Assembly: GCA_009746045.1 (NCBI GenBank) | Contig: RPFO01000133.1 | Coordinates: 1 to 54,392, forward strand | Length of the DNA: 54,392 nt | Reading direction: 5' to 3' | From: Mesostigma viride | Taxonomy: Eukaryota > Streptophyta > Mesostigmatophyceae > Mesostigmatales > Mesostigmataceae | Shown: positions 1 through 11,426 of the stretch, piece after piece | Position numbering within the stretch: position 1 is the first letter of the stretch | Layout of the letters: each line of letters begins with the position of its first letter | Made by a program: the position numbers and the translations under genes | Notes under the pieces: generated by a model | Told to the model about the DNA's origin: nothing | Seen by the model: the letters and a program-made list of their open reading frames with translations, nothing else | Databases searched by the model: none

Positions 1-2
1 CC

Positions 3-191
3 GTATTCGAGACTGTCTGGACACACATCGTGAAAGAACAGACTCTCAACAAGAAAGGGCAGCCGACAGGTAACTACAAGCTAAGTGACGTGCACACTTT
101 TGGATGCAAAATTCTCGGGTTCTACCACCCGAGCAAGGCTATAGCACCCGCCATATCATGGGCGCTACGTACGCGAAGGAGGCAAGAGTGA
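3..191 (+). CDS. possible C-terminal end of an unrecognised protein, cut by the window edge
   Basis: An open frame enters from the left edge and runs 62 codons to a TGA at 189-191. It ends with a basic tail (LRTRRRQE). The composition is ordinary for a protein (for example VHTFGCKILGFYHPSK), with no low complexity. I do not recognise a family. There is no start codon because the gene would begin outside the window. It lies just outside the inverted repeat that begins at 301. A chance open frame of this length is possible. Confidence 0.35.
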   Translation, partial: VFETVWTHIVKEQTLNKKGQPTGNYKLSDVHTFGCKILGFYHPSKAIAPAISWALRTRRRQE

Positions 192-300
192 GCGAGTGCA
201 AGAGGCCGCCGGAGGCATTACGTCGCAGGCTGCGGGGTATTTGGTGTGACTCGCGATGCACATAAATGCCTTATTTAGCCATGCAGGCTGCTGCTAGCCA

Positions 301-354
301 GAGTTGTTGCGCTGGATTAGGACAAATTGCGAAATTTAGGACACTTTTGATGCC
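301..354 (+). repeat. left inverted-repeat arm with adjacent TTAGGACA iteron
   Basis: Bases 301-331 form the left arm. Directly inside it, 334-354 (ATTTAGGACACTTTTGATGC plus one more C) recurs at 10245-10265 in the same orientation with one mismatch. The octamer TTAGGACA occurs in both the arm and the inner block. Confidence 0.6.
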
Positions 355-1029
355 GACTCAAGATAATAAGTTGATTTGGGTCCCTTTTACGGGCCAATAT
401 GTGGCTGACATTGATTCCCTACGTATTCAACTGTTTTCAACCTATTTGGTACCACCCTGCAGGACATTTACCGGGTGATGCTCGTGACGGTGCCCTTCAT
501 GATGTCATGCTTACTTCCATATAATGCATGAGCGTGGACACGATGACTTTAATGCGCGGAACGTGATTGTATTTGCCAGGGAAGTGTACCATGCATGCAG
601 TAATTTCATACAATCTTCTCACATAATGCATGAAGTCCTCCCCGGGCATGGAAACATTTCAATACCAACAATGAATTTTGAGGTAGTGATGTAGCATGCA
701 TGCACTTGGGTGTACTGTCAGAGCTATTGGTGCTAACACATGCCGCCAATTATAATGGCCAAGGTGCATGTATAATATTTTAAAATGTCCAAAGAGACAT
801 TGTTGGGCGTGCATGGCTAATAACGCCCTTATTATCAATCAGTCCAATATCCTGGACTAGACAGCTCCGCGGCTTTTGCGCCGAGTTCCTCTTGAACAAA
901 TTATACTCTAGCCTACCATGACCGGGACGCCCAGATAATTAATAGCATGTTGCATCCGTGCAACACATAGCCTAGATATAGTGTCAATGGAATGCCATAT
1001 CAAGAAACGGTTGCTTCACATGAAAACGG
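355..1029. other. no gene recognised
   Basis: This stretch has many stops in all frames and several ATGCATGC-type palindromes. I see no protein homology or tandem repeat. It would be the 3' flank of the zinc-finger gene. Confidence 0.4.
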
Positions 1030-3157
1030 TCAGTAGTAACGAGGTTGCGGCAATGGTGCCGGCTGCCATGCCAATGTCATCGAGGGAGGCTGCTGCCAAG
1101 CGGCAGCCGCTGATGTCGCCGGTGCCGGAGGCTGTTGGTACCATCCCGCGGCTGCAGTTGCTGGTGGCTGCGCGTATGGTGCCGGCGTGTATGGTGCCGG
1201 CGCATACTGTGGCTGCGTCAACGGTGCCGGCGCGGTTGCCGGTGCCAGGACCTGCTGGTACCATCCTAGTGCTTGTGCCGGTGGCTGCGCATACGGTGCC
1301 TGGGCGGCTGCCGTTGGTGGCGGGTAAAGCGGTGCCGCCGCGGGTGCCGGTGGCGGCTGGTAATAAGGCGGTGCCGCCGCGGGTGCCGGTGGCGGCTGGT
1401 AATAAGGCGATGCCGCCGCGGGTGCCGGTGGCGGCGGGTAATAAGGCGGTGCCGCCGTGGATGCCGGTGGTGGCGGGTAATAAGGCGGTGCCGGCACGGC
1501 TGCTGGTGGTGGCAGGCAAGGCGGTGCTGTCGCCGGTGCTGGTGGTGGCAGGGCTTCTGGCGGCGGGGCCTCGGCTGCCGGTGCCTGCTGCTGCCGCCTC
1601 CCCTGTCGTTGCTGCTGCGGCGGCGGCTGCTGTTGCTGTTGCTGTATTTGCTGCATTTGCTGCAGCAGCAGCCGCTGCTGTTGTTGCTGCTGTTGTTGTT
1701 GCTGCTGCAACTGCTGCTGGAGTTGTCGGTGCTGCTGCTGGACCTCTTGCAGAAGCTGGGCCTGCTGCTGTTTCATACCCTCCAGTTGTGCCTGCACTTC
1801 TGTTGGTACTCGCGTTGTGCCGGGCAGGGCCTCCTGCAACGGCTGCGGCCCCGGGCGCCGTTTCTCCGGCTGGCGCTTCTTGGCATCTGGGGGGGGGGCT
1901 GGAAGGCCTGCTTGGCGGTGATTCGCTTCGCTCGCCCTAGCCCGGCGTTGGTGATATCCGTGAGCGGTGCCGGTGCCGCATCGGTCATGGTGGTGTCTTG
2001 TGTCCGCCGTTCTCGGGATGGCGTATCAGGAGAACCACACAGATCCATCGTGGCCCGCTGCGGGAATGCGTTACTGAGCAGGATGCTTGGGACGGGCGCA
2101 TTGCCCATCAGGGCAACTAAATTGGGCTCGTTCTCCTGGGCCCACGTCAAACACTCCTGCATTTCATCATTCCATGCGTTTGCAGGGATGGATTTACCCG
2201 GAAACGTTACACCAGGGACATCGCACCACTTGGGAGGGTTGTTGGCCACGATGAGTGCCACTTGGTTGTGGAAGTGGATGCCGGTGGGTGCGGGCCTGGT
2301 CATGGAAGGAGTAAACGAACATAGCAACGACTTGTAGCTCGAATTCTTCGTTTCGCGGGCTAACAGAGCGCTCATGGTCTTGTTTTTCCAGCCGCCCAAG
2401 ATGATGCCGACATTTTGCCTCCATGGGTGAAGGTTCACGACGGCCCGAGCCATGATCCCGCATTCGGCCCTAAAACCAGGAACCCCGCCCCCCACAGATA
2501 TGGTGCTCTCATTTCGACCTTGGACCGGCATTGTCTTGAGCACCGGTGGATCAGGTGAAGGAAATTTCAATGTCATCTTGGCATCCTCCAGCTCGGAGCG
2601 ACTGAACCCTTTGCCACGCTCGTCGGCCGGGGTACTTTCCATCACGTTGTCAATGGAATTGTCCCCCGTCAGGTCGGAGGAACCCAGGTGTGCACCACGG
2701 CTGGCCGGATCGTCATCGCCACTGTCGACCATCTTGTCGTCACTGTCATTCTTGTCGTCACGGTCCTTTTTATCCCCGGCAACCTTGCCCTTCCCGCCCA
2801 AATTACTATGAAGATCTACCATCCCCGCCAGGTCATCCTCGGAAACTGGAGCATTAAAGTTGATGCCGGCCGGGAGGGGGGACGTGGGTTGTTGCCGACA
2901 TGATGAGTCGCTTCCTGGTCTTGCTTGGACGACCCAGCAAAACATTCGGGGCACATCCATTCTGCCCCTTCTTCAGCACTTGGGTCCTTGAATAGCCCCG
3001 TGCATATCCCATGGACGTGCTTTCCACACGACCCACTGCATGGGTGATTGGCGCCACTCAAGAGCTCCTCCTTAGAAACGCCATCCTCGGATGCTCCGCC
3101 TCCCAATTTCCTACACTTTTCGCCTGCAAAGCAGGCATCACCGTTGCTCTCTGACAT
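1030..3157 (-). CDS. PHD-like zinc-finger protein with polyQ and proline-rich tail, frame broken twice
   Basis: The gene starts at the ATG at 3157 and would encode about 700 residues. The N-terminus has a Cys/His cluster ending HPCSGSCGKHVHGIC and WMCPECF, typical of PHD/RING-like cross-brace fingers that bind proteins or chromatin. Next come an acidic Asp/Lys segment and a globular-looking stretch with no recognised domain (WRQNVGIILGGWKNKT region). A coiled, Gln-rich segment and a Tyr/Pro/Ala-rich tail follow, to the stop at 1030. The reading frame changes at a G6 run (2876-2881) and at a G10 run (1889-1898). Across the latter, AKQAFQPPP joins naturally to DAKKRQPEKRRPG in the next frame. 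These look like homopolymer errors or slippage mutations rather than introns. It lies divergently to the putative transposase downstream. Its function beyond zinc binding is unknown. Confidence 0.6.
1320..1765 (-). repeat. coding minisatellite (39 bp) and CAG-type polyglutamine tract
   Basis: Roughly 1340-1500 repeats a 39-bp unit encoding variants of YYQPPPAPAAAPP. Roughly 1615-1765 is a CAG/CTG-rich tract encoding a polyglutamine run with Leu and His interruptions. Both lie inside the zinc-finger gene. Confidence 0.75.
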
Positions 3158-3339
3158 TTATTACTCACTTTTCCGCAGCACTACTCATTGCTTCCGGCAT
3201 TATCGCCAACAATCGTTTAGCCGCACCGAATACCATCGTTTCCGGCGTTAAATTCATTCCAAGACGGAGGCACTGGCTGGAGCCCCGGCTCAGGCGGGAG
3301 ATCCGGCGTTTGAATGAGGTGACAGTTGCGGATCCCAGG

Positions 3340-3945
3340 CATTATAGTATCTCCGAAGCCAGGCTTCGTGTCCGTTTCCTAGTACAAGGCATCGTATCTC
3401 AGACAAGTATCGCAGACAAGGTTTTCCCCAGCGGAGGCCAGGCATCGTATCGCCGCGGACAGGTTTTTCCATAGCCGAGGCAGGCAACGTATAAATTATT
3501 CCCCAGCCGAGCCTGCCGAGGCCAGGCATCGTATCTCCGCGGACAAGGTTTTCCCCAGCGGAGGCCAGGCATCGTATCTCCGCGGACAAAGTTTCCGTAG
3601 CCGACACAGGAATCTTATAAAATATTCCCCAGCCGAGCCTGCCGAGGCCAGGCATCGTATCTCCGCGGACAAGGTTTTCCCCAGCGGAGGCCAGGCATCG
3701 TATCTCCGCGGACAAGGTTTCCGTAGCCGAGGTAGGAATCTTATAAAATATTCCCCAGCCGAGGCCAGGCATCGTATCTCCGCGGACAAGGTTTCCCCAG
3801 CGGAGGCCAGGCATCGTATCTCCGCGGACAAGGTTTCCGTAGCCGAGGCAGGCAACGTATACAATATTCCCCAGCCGAGGCCAGGCATCGTATCTCCGCG
3901 GACAAGGCTTCCCCAGCGGAGGCCAGGCATCGATACAGTAGCTCG
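3340..3945. repeat. degenerate GC-rich tandem array upstream of both divergent genes
   Basis: Alternating copies of blocks such as AGGCATCGTATCTCCGCGGA, CAAGGTTTCCCCAGCGGAGG and a variant with AATCTTATAAAATATTCCCC fill this stretch. It sits in the intergenic space between the divergently oriented zinc-finger and transposase genes, where promoters would be expected. Open frames across it are by-products of the repeat. Confidence 0.8.
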
Positions 3946-4353
3946 ACCTAAACTGTACACTGTAACCTGATGTGCGTGAGAGGTACGCCGAAGGCATGAT
4001 GATTGTCTGTCAAGCAACGCCACGCTGTCATCAGTGCTATTACAATGTCTTAAAGAGGTGCTGCAGGTGAGACAACCGGCTGCTAATAATCTGCTGTAGC
4101 GTTTGTTGTGCGAATTAATTTTGCAGGGGACGAATCATTGGTATGAAATGCGGATGCTATTAAATGGTGACAGAAGCAGACAGGACCTAGACTAGAGGTG
4201 GCCAATCTACGTGACATAACCAGTTGTGGCTAGGTAGTAATGGTAGGGTAGCTGCGTCCAGGTACCTTGGTTTGAAGTTTCTAGTATCGCAGTCTGTTGG
4301 GAATCCAGGTTGTTGCGTTTACAGATAGGGAGAATGCTGACGGAGTAGGCACA
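3946..4353 (+). other. upstream region of the putative transposase gene
   Basis: About 400 bases without a recognisable gene. It presumably carries the promoter and 5' UTR of the gene starting at 4354. No clear TATA box or repeat was identified. Confidence 0.3.
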
Positions 4354-7300
4354 ATGGGCGATGACGCAGTGGATCCGGATGTGCTAATGTGGGATGGCAG
4401 ATTAGATGACGGGTGGGATGCCGACGATCCAGATTACGAATTTTCATTCCACGATGGCGTACAGGAACCGCCAACTGAAGCCAAACGTCCTGGCAAGCAG
4501 AGATTAGACGCGCTTCGTGAGCAGAAGCTGGCTGCTGTTACGGGCGACATGGCGAAGCGGTATTGTTGCACAGAGCAGCGCTGCCTTCACCAGTTTAACA
4601 GTTACCTCGTAGACCACAGGACCTGGACAGCCGTGCGCCAGGAATTTTACAGCCATCCTGACAAGGCGCGCATGGCAACCCTGGCTGACATCATCCGATC
4701 AGGTGGGGTAGGCAGCATTGAGGTGAAGCCCCCCGGCCCAGGTGGTCAGTACCACCACATCAGATTCAAAAGTCCATTGCATGTGGATGTGCACGTCGAC
4801 GGCGCCACGCGCACCATCAGCGGGTGTGCGACTGCAATCCGCAAAGTGTTGGGCGTGGAGCCAAAAACCTGGAACAAGGTGGTGAAGGGGGTCGCCTACA
4901 GCAAGCAGTTTTTCGATGCGGTGGACCGTGACACCCTGACCAGTCATGGATTGCCGGGTGTGTGCCACGAGGAGACTCCGCGCCGGACGCCTGTCGCTGG
5001 GCGCTCTAGTGCCACGGAGTACGCTGCTACCTGGATCTGCCGGCTGGTGAGCGAACTGGGGGACAGCGACCCCGCCCACCCGGATGTTGCCTACATGGAT
5101 GTTATCCCCATCACCGACATGCACCAGCTCTACGTGGCCGATGCCAAGCTCGAGTTCCCTGGAGATGAGTATAATAGAGGCCGCTCGATGATCCTGAAGT
5201 ACCGGGCGTTCCATGAGGTGTGGACCGCGTTCTGCGAGGGCAACTACTTCCAGGGGTCGCCCAAGGTCATCTTGAAGACGAGCGCCAAGAACGTCGGGCA
5301 GTGCGCGACCTGCGTCGAGTTGCGGCACCTGCACACCCATGCGTCGGACAAAGCACAGCGGAACTACATCGCTCATCTCACCAAGGCACACCTCGCCCTG
5401 GTGAGGTTTGCGCGCCAATTGTACTGGCAACGGCGCGACTTGGCCCTGCTGATGCTCTTGTGGATTTCACTCTGCATTGACAAGATTGACCATGCGAAGA
5501 CGTACTTTCCTAAGCTGGTCAACGGCCCATCCTCCTGGCAGTCCCACGCGAAGAGCATGGTGCAGTTTTCACTCTTCTGCGTATGCGCGCACGCGTACAA
5601 GGCATTCTGGTTTCCCGTCCTGCCATGCGTGCTCCTAGATGAGGGCCTCTCAGGTAGCGTCACTGTCACGATGCTGATGCACGTGTTACTATGCATGATA
5701 CGTGATGCCCCGTGGAGGCGGCTCGGCAATAGAAGCATGCCACGCTGCCTAGTCCTGCAAATGGACGGCGGTTCTGAAAACCGCAACTACACAGTCCTTC
5801 TCTGGGCGTGGTGGCTCGTCCATGTGGGGCTCTTTGACGTGGTGGAGATGCACCGCATGCGGCGAGGGCACACGCATGCAGACTGTGACCAAAAGTTCGG
5901 GGTGCTGGTCGGGTACATGGACCACGGCGTCGGCGCGAGAGCAAAGAAGTCCAACATATTCCCCACGATGGAGAGCTGGGAGCAAGCAATTCGAGACGCG
6001 TTCCACGGCATCAGCAACGCCACGGTGCCAGAGGGCGTGGATGTGCAGTGGCTGGGTGAGGTATACGATGTCCAAGCGTTCCTCGTGTGGCTGAAAGCCT
6101 CCAAGTTCGAGAAATGGTGCAGGTCACGCGACTGGTGCGCCGCGGTGGGGAAGGAAGAGTCTGAGAAAGTAGGGCAATCTATGAAGCCGCACCATGTCGT
6201 GTTCTTCAAGGTGGTGGGAAATGACGAGGTGTGGATGGCGTACCGCTTCACCGAGTCAAAGCGAACTCCATGGCAGCCCGCTGGGGTGCGCGATGAAGAC
6301 GCGCCGCGGAGCGGCAGGGCACGCATGCACCCCTACAAGCACGACGACGCGGGGAAGCCTCTGTTCGGGGTCCGCGTGGTGGATCCGGACCTGGTCGCTA
6401 ATTTGGAAGACACTCCCAAGACGGCGCCACTCGACATGCGCTTTTTTGACAGGGAGCTCGTCAAGATCCAGAACGCGGTGGCATCCCTGCCCAGCAGCTG
6501 GCAGTCCTTCTTCAATGCCACGGACATCCAGCCCACCGTCAAGTTTTTGAAGGAGGCTGAACAGTTCCCGGACAAGATGCCCAAGAAGTTGCAGCCTTTG
6601 CCATGGCCAACGCGTGCAGAAATCGCAGCAATGCGTGATCGTGAGGCTGCCGCGGCTGCGGCTCAACCGGCTGTGACCCAAGCGGACATCACAACAGCCC
6701 TCATTGACGAGGCGGCGCTCCGGGCAGCGCCGTTGGTAGACCCTGTCTGCCACGATGGTCGCACGCGTGCGGAGTGGGTGGAGGAAGACCGCGCGTTTGG
6801 GGCCAAGGTGGCATTCGAGGAGCGCCTCAAGGGCGTGCAGGCTGGCTCGCCTGTTATATACAAGCATCCCAATGCCGACATGCTCTGCAACTCTGAACTG
6901 CCATGGACCCCTGTACTGTACGGGGAGGTGAAGGAGGTGCATCAGGGCAGCGAGGAGGGCGCTGAGCCTCATCTTGAGGTGTACGTGTACCGCGCCAAGC
7001 ACTTGCGCGACTCGTGGCACCCATGGATACCTGACGTGGCTGTATGGCCGCATCCACCATCTGCCAACGTGGACCGCCACGTGGTGACCATCCCGGCATC
7101 GGCCCTTGTCCTCACCCATTGGGCGCCACCCAGCAAGCGGAAGTCCCTTCCCGTCCGCTCAGTGTCCTTGGATGCTAAGAAGAAGCTCACCAAGGACAGT
7201 TGGAACGCGCTCAAGCTGGTGCCATGTGACGCAAGTCGCCCTGCTATCGACTGGCAAGCGGTCTCCACCACAGCGGGTATGAGGCGCCTGACTGGAACAC

Positions 7301-7729
7301 GCTGGGAGGACATTTTGAAGGCGGTGAAGAGCGGCGGGCGCTGCCTGGTGGGGCAAGTCGTGTGCCAGTGGGCAATCAAGCACGTGCGAGACGAGCATGG
7401 CAACCTGGTGAAGAACCAGAAGGAGAGGTTCCATGGCCGCGTCGCGGTCGTCAATACCCAGCATGACATGGTGGGCCTATTCTGGGGTGCGCATTGGGAG
7501 GAAGAGGCCGTGAGCACCGTGGCACTCCCTGAGCTAGGAGGAGTGATCTGTGCATGCCCAGGTGTTAAAGTCCCTGAACTTCAGGCATCCGAGATCGCCA
7601 GGGCTGAAGACTACCTACGCGCACACGCCGCCGGCGCGCCGGCTGCCAAGCCTACCAACCGTTCGCGCGCGCGCGCCCGCGGCGCGCAGGCTGCTGCTGC
7701 GGAGGAGGCGGGTGGGGTTGACGAGGACG

Positions 7730-7807
<78 letters not shown>

Positions 7808-8625
7808 GTGAGGAGGAGGAGGAGGAGGAGGAGGAGGAGGAGGAGGAGGAGGAAGAGGAGGGGAGGATGACGATGAGGACGAGGATAAGGATGATGATGA
7901 TGATGATGAGGAGGAGGAGGAGGAGAAGGACCGCTCACGCACATGCACCCGCGGCGCGCCGGCTGACAGGGCTAAGAACCGTTCGCGCGCGCACCCGCGG
8001 CGCACAGGAGGAGGAGGAGGACAAGGACGAGGAGGAGGAGAAGGACCGCTCACGCGCACGCACCCGCGGCGCGCCGGCTGGCAGGGCTAAGAACTGTTCG
8101 CGCGCGCGCGCCCGCGGCGCACAGGAGGAGGAGGAGGACAAGGACGACGAGGAGGAGAAGGATCGCTCACGCGCACGCACCCGCGGCGCGCCGGCTGGCA
8201 GGGCTAAGAACCGTTCGCGCGCGCGCGCCCGCGGCGCACAGGAGGAGGACGAGGAGGAGGAGAAGGACCGCTCACGCGCACGCGGCGCGCCGGCTGGCAG
8301 GGCTAAGAACCGTTCGCGCGCGCGCGCCCGCGGCGCACAGGGGGAGGAGGAGGACGAGGAGGAGGAGAAGGACCGCTCACGCGCACGCACCCGCGGCGCG
8401 CCGGCTGGCAGGGCTAAGAACCGCTCGCGCGCGTGCGCCCGCGGCGCACCGGAGGAGGAGAGGGAGGAGGAGGAGGAGGACCGCTCGCGAGCATGCGCCA
8501 ACGGCGCAGAGGAAATCGAAGAAGAAATGCCGCGTGGCTTGCGCCGCACGCGGGCAAACAAGGCTCAGGTCTTGTCGGATAGCGACAGTGGTGGCGAGGC
8601 ACCAGCGGAGGCATTGGAGGCGTGA
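4354..8625 (+). CDS. DUF7869-type putative DDE transposase with charged repetitive tail
   Basis: The first in-frame ATG gives 1423 residues without introns. Features in order: an acidic N-terminus; a Cys-containing block (RYCCTEQRCLHQF); a helical block resembling the family signature GCATAIRKVLGVEPKTWNKV; a C-x2-C (QCATC) ahead of a His-rich helix; then an RNase H-like core. The core carries IDKIDH (D376/D379), QMDGGSENRN (D471) and GHTHADCDQKFG (D510/D512). The spaced Asp residues, the G(H)TH.D.DQ.F motif and the overall order match the DUF7869 family found in algae, oomycetes and animals, widely suspected to be transposase-derived. Residues from about 1120 on are Asp/Glu runs and Arg-rich repeats, probably disordered. 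The catalytic assignment is inference from motif spacing. The inverted repeat at 301/10299 makes it the candidate enzyme for that element. Confidence 0.75.
7729..7860 (+). repeat. GAT and GAG trinucleotide runs
   Basis: About 25 consecutive GAT codons are followed by about 18 GAG/GAA codons, encoding Asp and Glu runs in the tail of the putative transposase. Confidence 0.9.
7928..8490 (+). repeat. coding minisatellite of about 102-117 bp, five to six units
   Basis: Units starting near 7928, 8044, 8161, 8264, 8371 and 8481 each encode an Arg-rich block (RSRARTRGAPAGRAKN, RSRARARGAQ) followed by a Glu/Asp/Lys block. The protein tail is therefore an alternating basic and acidic polyampholyte. 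Unit length varies through changes in the acidic block and in the GC dinucleotide run. Confidence 0.85.
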
Positions 8626-10244
8626 TCGTCTTGGTCTTCAATCAGCACGTGGTAGTAGTTTTTTTTTTTGTCGCCGTGCAATTTTGCTTTCTTCATATGT
8701 GATGTGTGCCATGGACATTTCTCCGGCTGGCTTTCTGCATAGATCTGACACGTATTGGATTCACTGGCAACATATCTTGTATATTACCATATACAATTGA
8801 CAATGTGTGTTGTTCTTGTCTTTATCCTGCTGTTGCGGCTGTTATATGCTGTTGCGGTTGTACCACTGTCCTGAACTCATTCCCTTCGTGCCATTCACGC
8901 TACCGTGTTTGCTACTGCCACTTATGCTCCGTGGTTGCCCATTGCGATTCCAGGGATCATGGATGGGGCCAGTGCTGAGGAGGGGGGTTGCACGTGGAAT
9001 ACGTCTCTGGTGCTGCAAGCATTATTAGCTGCATCTTCACGTGTCGCTGTTTTTTATTCTTGCACATCATGGCTGGTGGGGCCTGCGGGGGGCTGGGCTC
9101 CGACATATTTTGTGGCATATATGCCAAACCATTATTATGTTTCACCGTTACTTCCCTCCCACCTGCCTCGGCCTTGTGTGCCAGGCAGGGGACGAACCGG
9201 TTTTACTGACATGCGTGACTGAAGCGGTGTCGGGACGTAGTATTCCACAGGGAGTGGCAATGTCTCTTCGAAGCCACTGGGTTAGATCAGATGCCCGGGC
9301 CAGGGTTGCATTTCCAGGCCTGTATGGCTGGCTCCCCTGCATGGCTAGCACTTGGATCTCCCAAATTTGATCAGTCAACTGATTTGATGCTTTGACAACT
9401 ACAATGAAGTTATAATGGCTGGGTCACCAATGATGTTATGACTCGTTGTCATCACTGCAAGCAATGTGCTATAGTTGCTGCAACCCTCGCGCACTTGCAA
9501 TGGCCATTGAACATGCGTTAAACCACTATGCGCCAATTTGCTCTTGCCGCGTGCCGTAACTGCCCGAGTGCCACGGTCTTACATCATCCTTGCTACCGGT
9601 GCTATTGCGGACACACTCGTGATTCATGCACTGAACCGTTGTTTGCTTCTGGCACTATTGCGTTTTTATAAACCGCGTAGCTAGCTAGCTGCTGCCGTCG
9701 CCATTAGGCGGGGCGATGATGCTCGTTGCCGCTCCTTGATTCAATTGGTGCCCACTGCGGTTGCTCCCAAGTAGCATCCATCTTTGGACTTCAGTTTGTT
9801 GTGATCAGTCGAGACGCATGGGAGCTTGATCCAACACATGCATTGTTGGTATATAACATACTCCGCAAAGCCGCGAAGCCGCGACCCTGTGCGTTAGCTA
9901 GCAGACCTGGCGGCACCTGTGATCCTAATACATGGCATAATCCCGCGTGCAAACTTTGCCGGACTCAGCATGGTCTCTCCACTGAATTGATATTGATACA
10001 TGCATGAAAGATGTTTATTTCAGCCAGACAATGAATTATGAATGCATTATATGTATTATAATCATAGGATCTCAGCATCTTCAATCATGATGCCATGTCG
10101 GAGACAGTGTGTATAGCAAATATGCATTACAGCATGGAATACTTTCCTTGAAACACAAGCGCTGATTAAAATTTCTTGACAAAACTTGTTAAAACATATT
10201 CTGAAATGCTCCTGGCATAAAAAAACCATGTTTGCCAACTTTTC
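8626..10244. other. long 3' flank without a recognised gene
   Basis: No open frame here resembles a known protein. There is a T-rich stretch near 8659-8670, and the region otherwise looks like mixed-composition noncoding sequence. If the 10-kb transposon model holds, this is its right-hand noncoding arm. Confidence 0.4.
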
Positions 10245-10299
10245 ATTTAGGACACTTCTGATGCCTTCCGCAATTTGTCCTAATCCAGCGCAACCACTC
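10245..10299 (-). repeat. right inverted-repeat arm and inner direct block
   Basis: Bases 10269-10299 are the reverse complement of the left arm (301-331) with one mismatch. Bases 10245-10265 repeat the inner 21-bp block of the left arm in direct, not inverted, orientation, with one mismatch. The two halves can pair as an imperfect hairpin through TTAGGACA and TGTCCTAA. Confidence 0.6.
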
Positions 10300-10398
10300 C
10301 CAGCCACCGTACCATATGTGTTAATGGTTTAGGGAAGCTGGGTCGGGTTGCTGGCATGCATGGTATCCTGCACGCTAGCCACATTGTTGGCAGCCCGT

Positions 10399-11070
10399 AT
10401 GCATTAATTAATTAATTAATTAAACTCGTGCTCCCGTTGGGGAGTCACGGAGCACCGAAGTGCTTTTAATCCCTGTGTGTGCACTACAGGAGAAAGGGCA
10501 GAGACCCCCAGTCTCCTTCATGCCAAAGGCATGCCACAGCTGCAATCGGGCGCGGCTAGCTAAAAGGACAGGCTAACGATCCGGCAAACTGTGGGTGCAA
10601 TAAGACCCATGTGAGCATATCATAGCAAGGAGCGTGGGCAAGTAATCTGAACATAGCCAGGGCGTAGCATGGCTGTACTAGGACTAGGCTATGGCTGGTT
10701 GTGTACCGTGCGTTGGCGGCACGTGACTAGGTGTGTTGGCACAGCTAGGCAACATTCTAGGCATGGCTGCCTTAGCGGCAGTGACGCCAATGGTTACAAG
10801 CTAGGGCTATTGCTATTCTAGCCCGCTGGGGGCGTCCACATCTTGTGGTTGATCATCAGGTCCCCGCCCCTCCAGTACACCTTGGGCTTCTGGGGGTCCT
10901 GCTTATGGCGGAGGTATTCCGGCCACAGGTCGCGTCGCTGCTGTTGCTGAGCGGGGGTGAGGTCGTCATCCAGCGTCCAGGTGAGGTCGTGCAACCGCTT
11001 GCGACGAGAGAGGAACCGCTGCTTATCCTCAGGGGAGGAGAAGGTGAGTAGGACTGGTGGGGGAGCCGCC
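10399..11070 (-). mobile_element. truncated LINE, 3' end with hairpin and TAAT tail
   Basis: Read on minus, an ORF1-like C-terminus (11070-10818) is followed by a 3' UTR that ends in ACTCCCCAACGGGAGCACGA and a tail of ATTA/TAAT repeats near 10399-10422. The same hairpin-plus-tail ends the LINE at 36.8 kb in the opposite orientation. The endonuclease and reverse transcriptase frame is absent, so the copy is truncated, internally deleted or an ORF1-only derivative. Confidence 0.55.
10818..11070 (-). pseudogene. LINE ORF1-like C-terminal fragment
   Basis: About 82 residues to a stop at 10818, including LLTFSSPEDKQRFLSRRKRL, DDDLTPAQQQQRRDLWPEY and KVYWRGGDLMI. This order (an RRM-like strand with Lys/Arg, then DLTP.Q...R..LWP, then a final RGG.L.I strand) is the familiar C-terminal domain of RNA-binding ORF1 proteins of LINEs. 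The N-terminal part and a start codon are missing. Confidence 0.6.
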
Positions 11071-11426
11071 TTGTCCCGTGAGTGGGGAAGGCGGTGGCAC
11101 CCAGTATGCATGGATTCTTGCTTCATGTAGATCAATATTGCATGGTGGCCTACCACGAGTAGGCAAGATGTCTGTTTCTGGCACAATGTCTTATTACTTT
11201 TGGCAAGTTGGCCGACTGACCGTGTGCTATTTACAGACATTATTAATAACAACAGATGTACAATGCTTGTATTTGTAGGCATGCAGCGACGGCAACGGCA
11301 ATATTATGTGATGATGTGTTAAATAAAGGCAAGTGGTGTTGCAACAACACAAAAAAAACATGCCTGATTGGTCAGAATGTTGAAGACCCCCCTGAACCAT
11401 GCAAAAAACAGCATTTTCAAGAGTCC
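11071..11426. other. no gene recognised
   Basis: About 350 bases between the LINE fragment and the short repeat at 11427. I see no homology or repeat structure. Confidence 0.35.

Larger units (their letters stand above)
301..10299. mobile_element. candidate ~10-kb DNA transposon bounded by an inverted repeat
   Basis: Positions 301-331 and the reverse complement of 10269-10299 match at 30 of 31 bases; the inner 26 are identical (core TTGCGCTGGATTAGGACAAA). Between them lie a zinc-finger gene on minus (3157-1030) and a DUF7869-type putative transposase on plus (4354-8625), transcribed divergently. Such a layout suits a cut-and-paste element carrying an accessory gene. No convincing target-site duplication is visible beside the arms, so the true ends could lie slightly further out, or the arms could be two independent copies of a small repeat. 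The boundary is inference; the inverted repeat itself is directly visible. Confidence 0.45.

Noticed and set aside
981-2337. Plus-strand open frames opposite the zinc-finger gene
   Set aside because: Low-complexity mirror frames of the polyglutamine and proline repeats; the minus strand has zinc ligands and a sensible start.
3290-4023. Repetitive minus-strand frames (GNLVRGDTMPGLRWG repeats)
   Set aside because: Translation of the GC-rich tandem array; two frames are equally open.
4699-7119. Antisense open frames across the putative transposase gene
   Set aside because: GC-rich shadow frames with no motifs, whereas the plus frame has a complete family signature.
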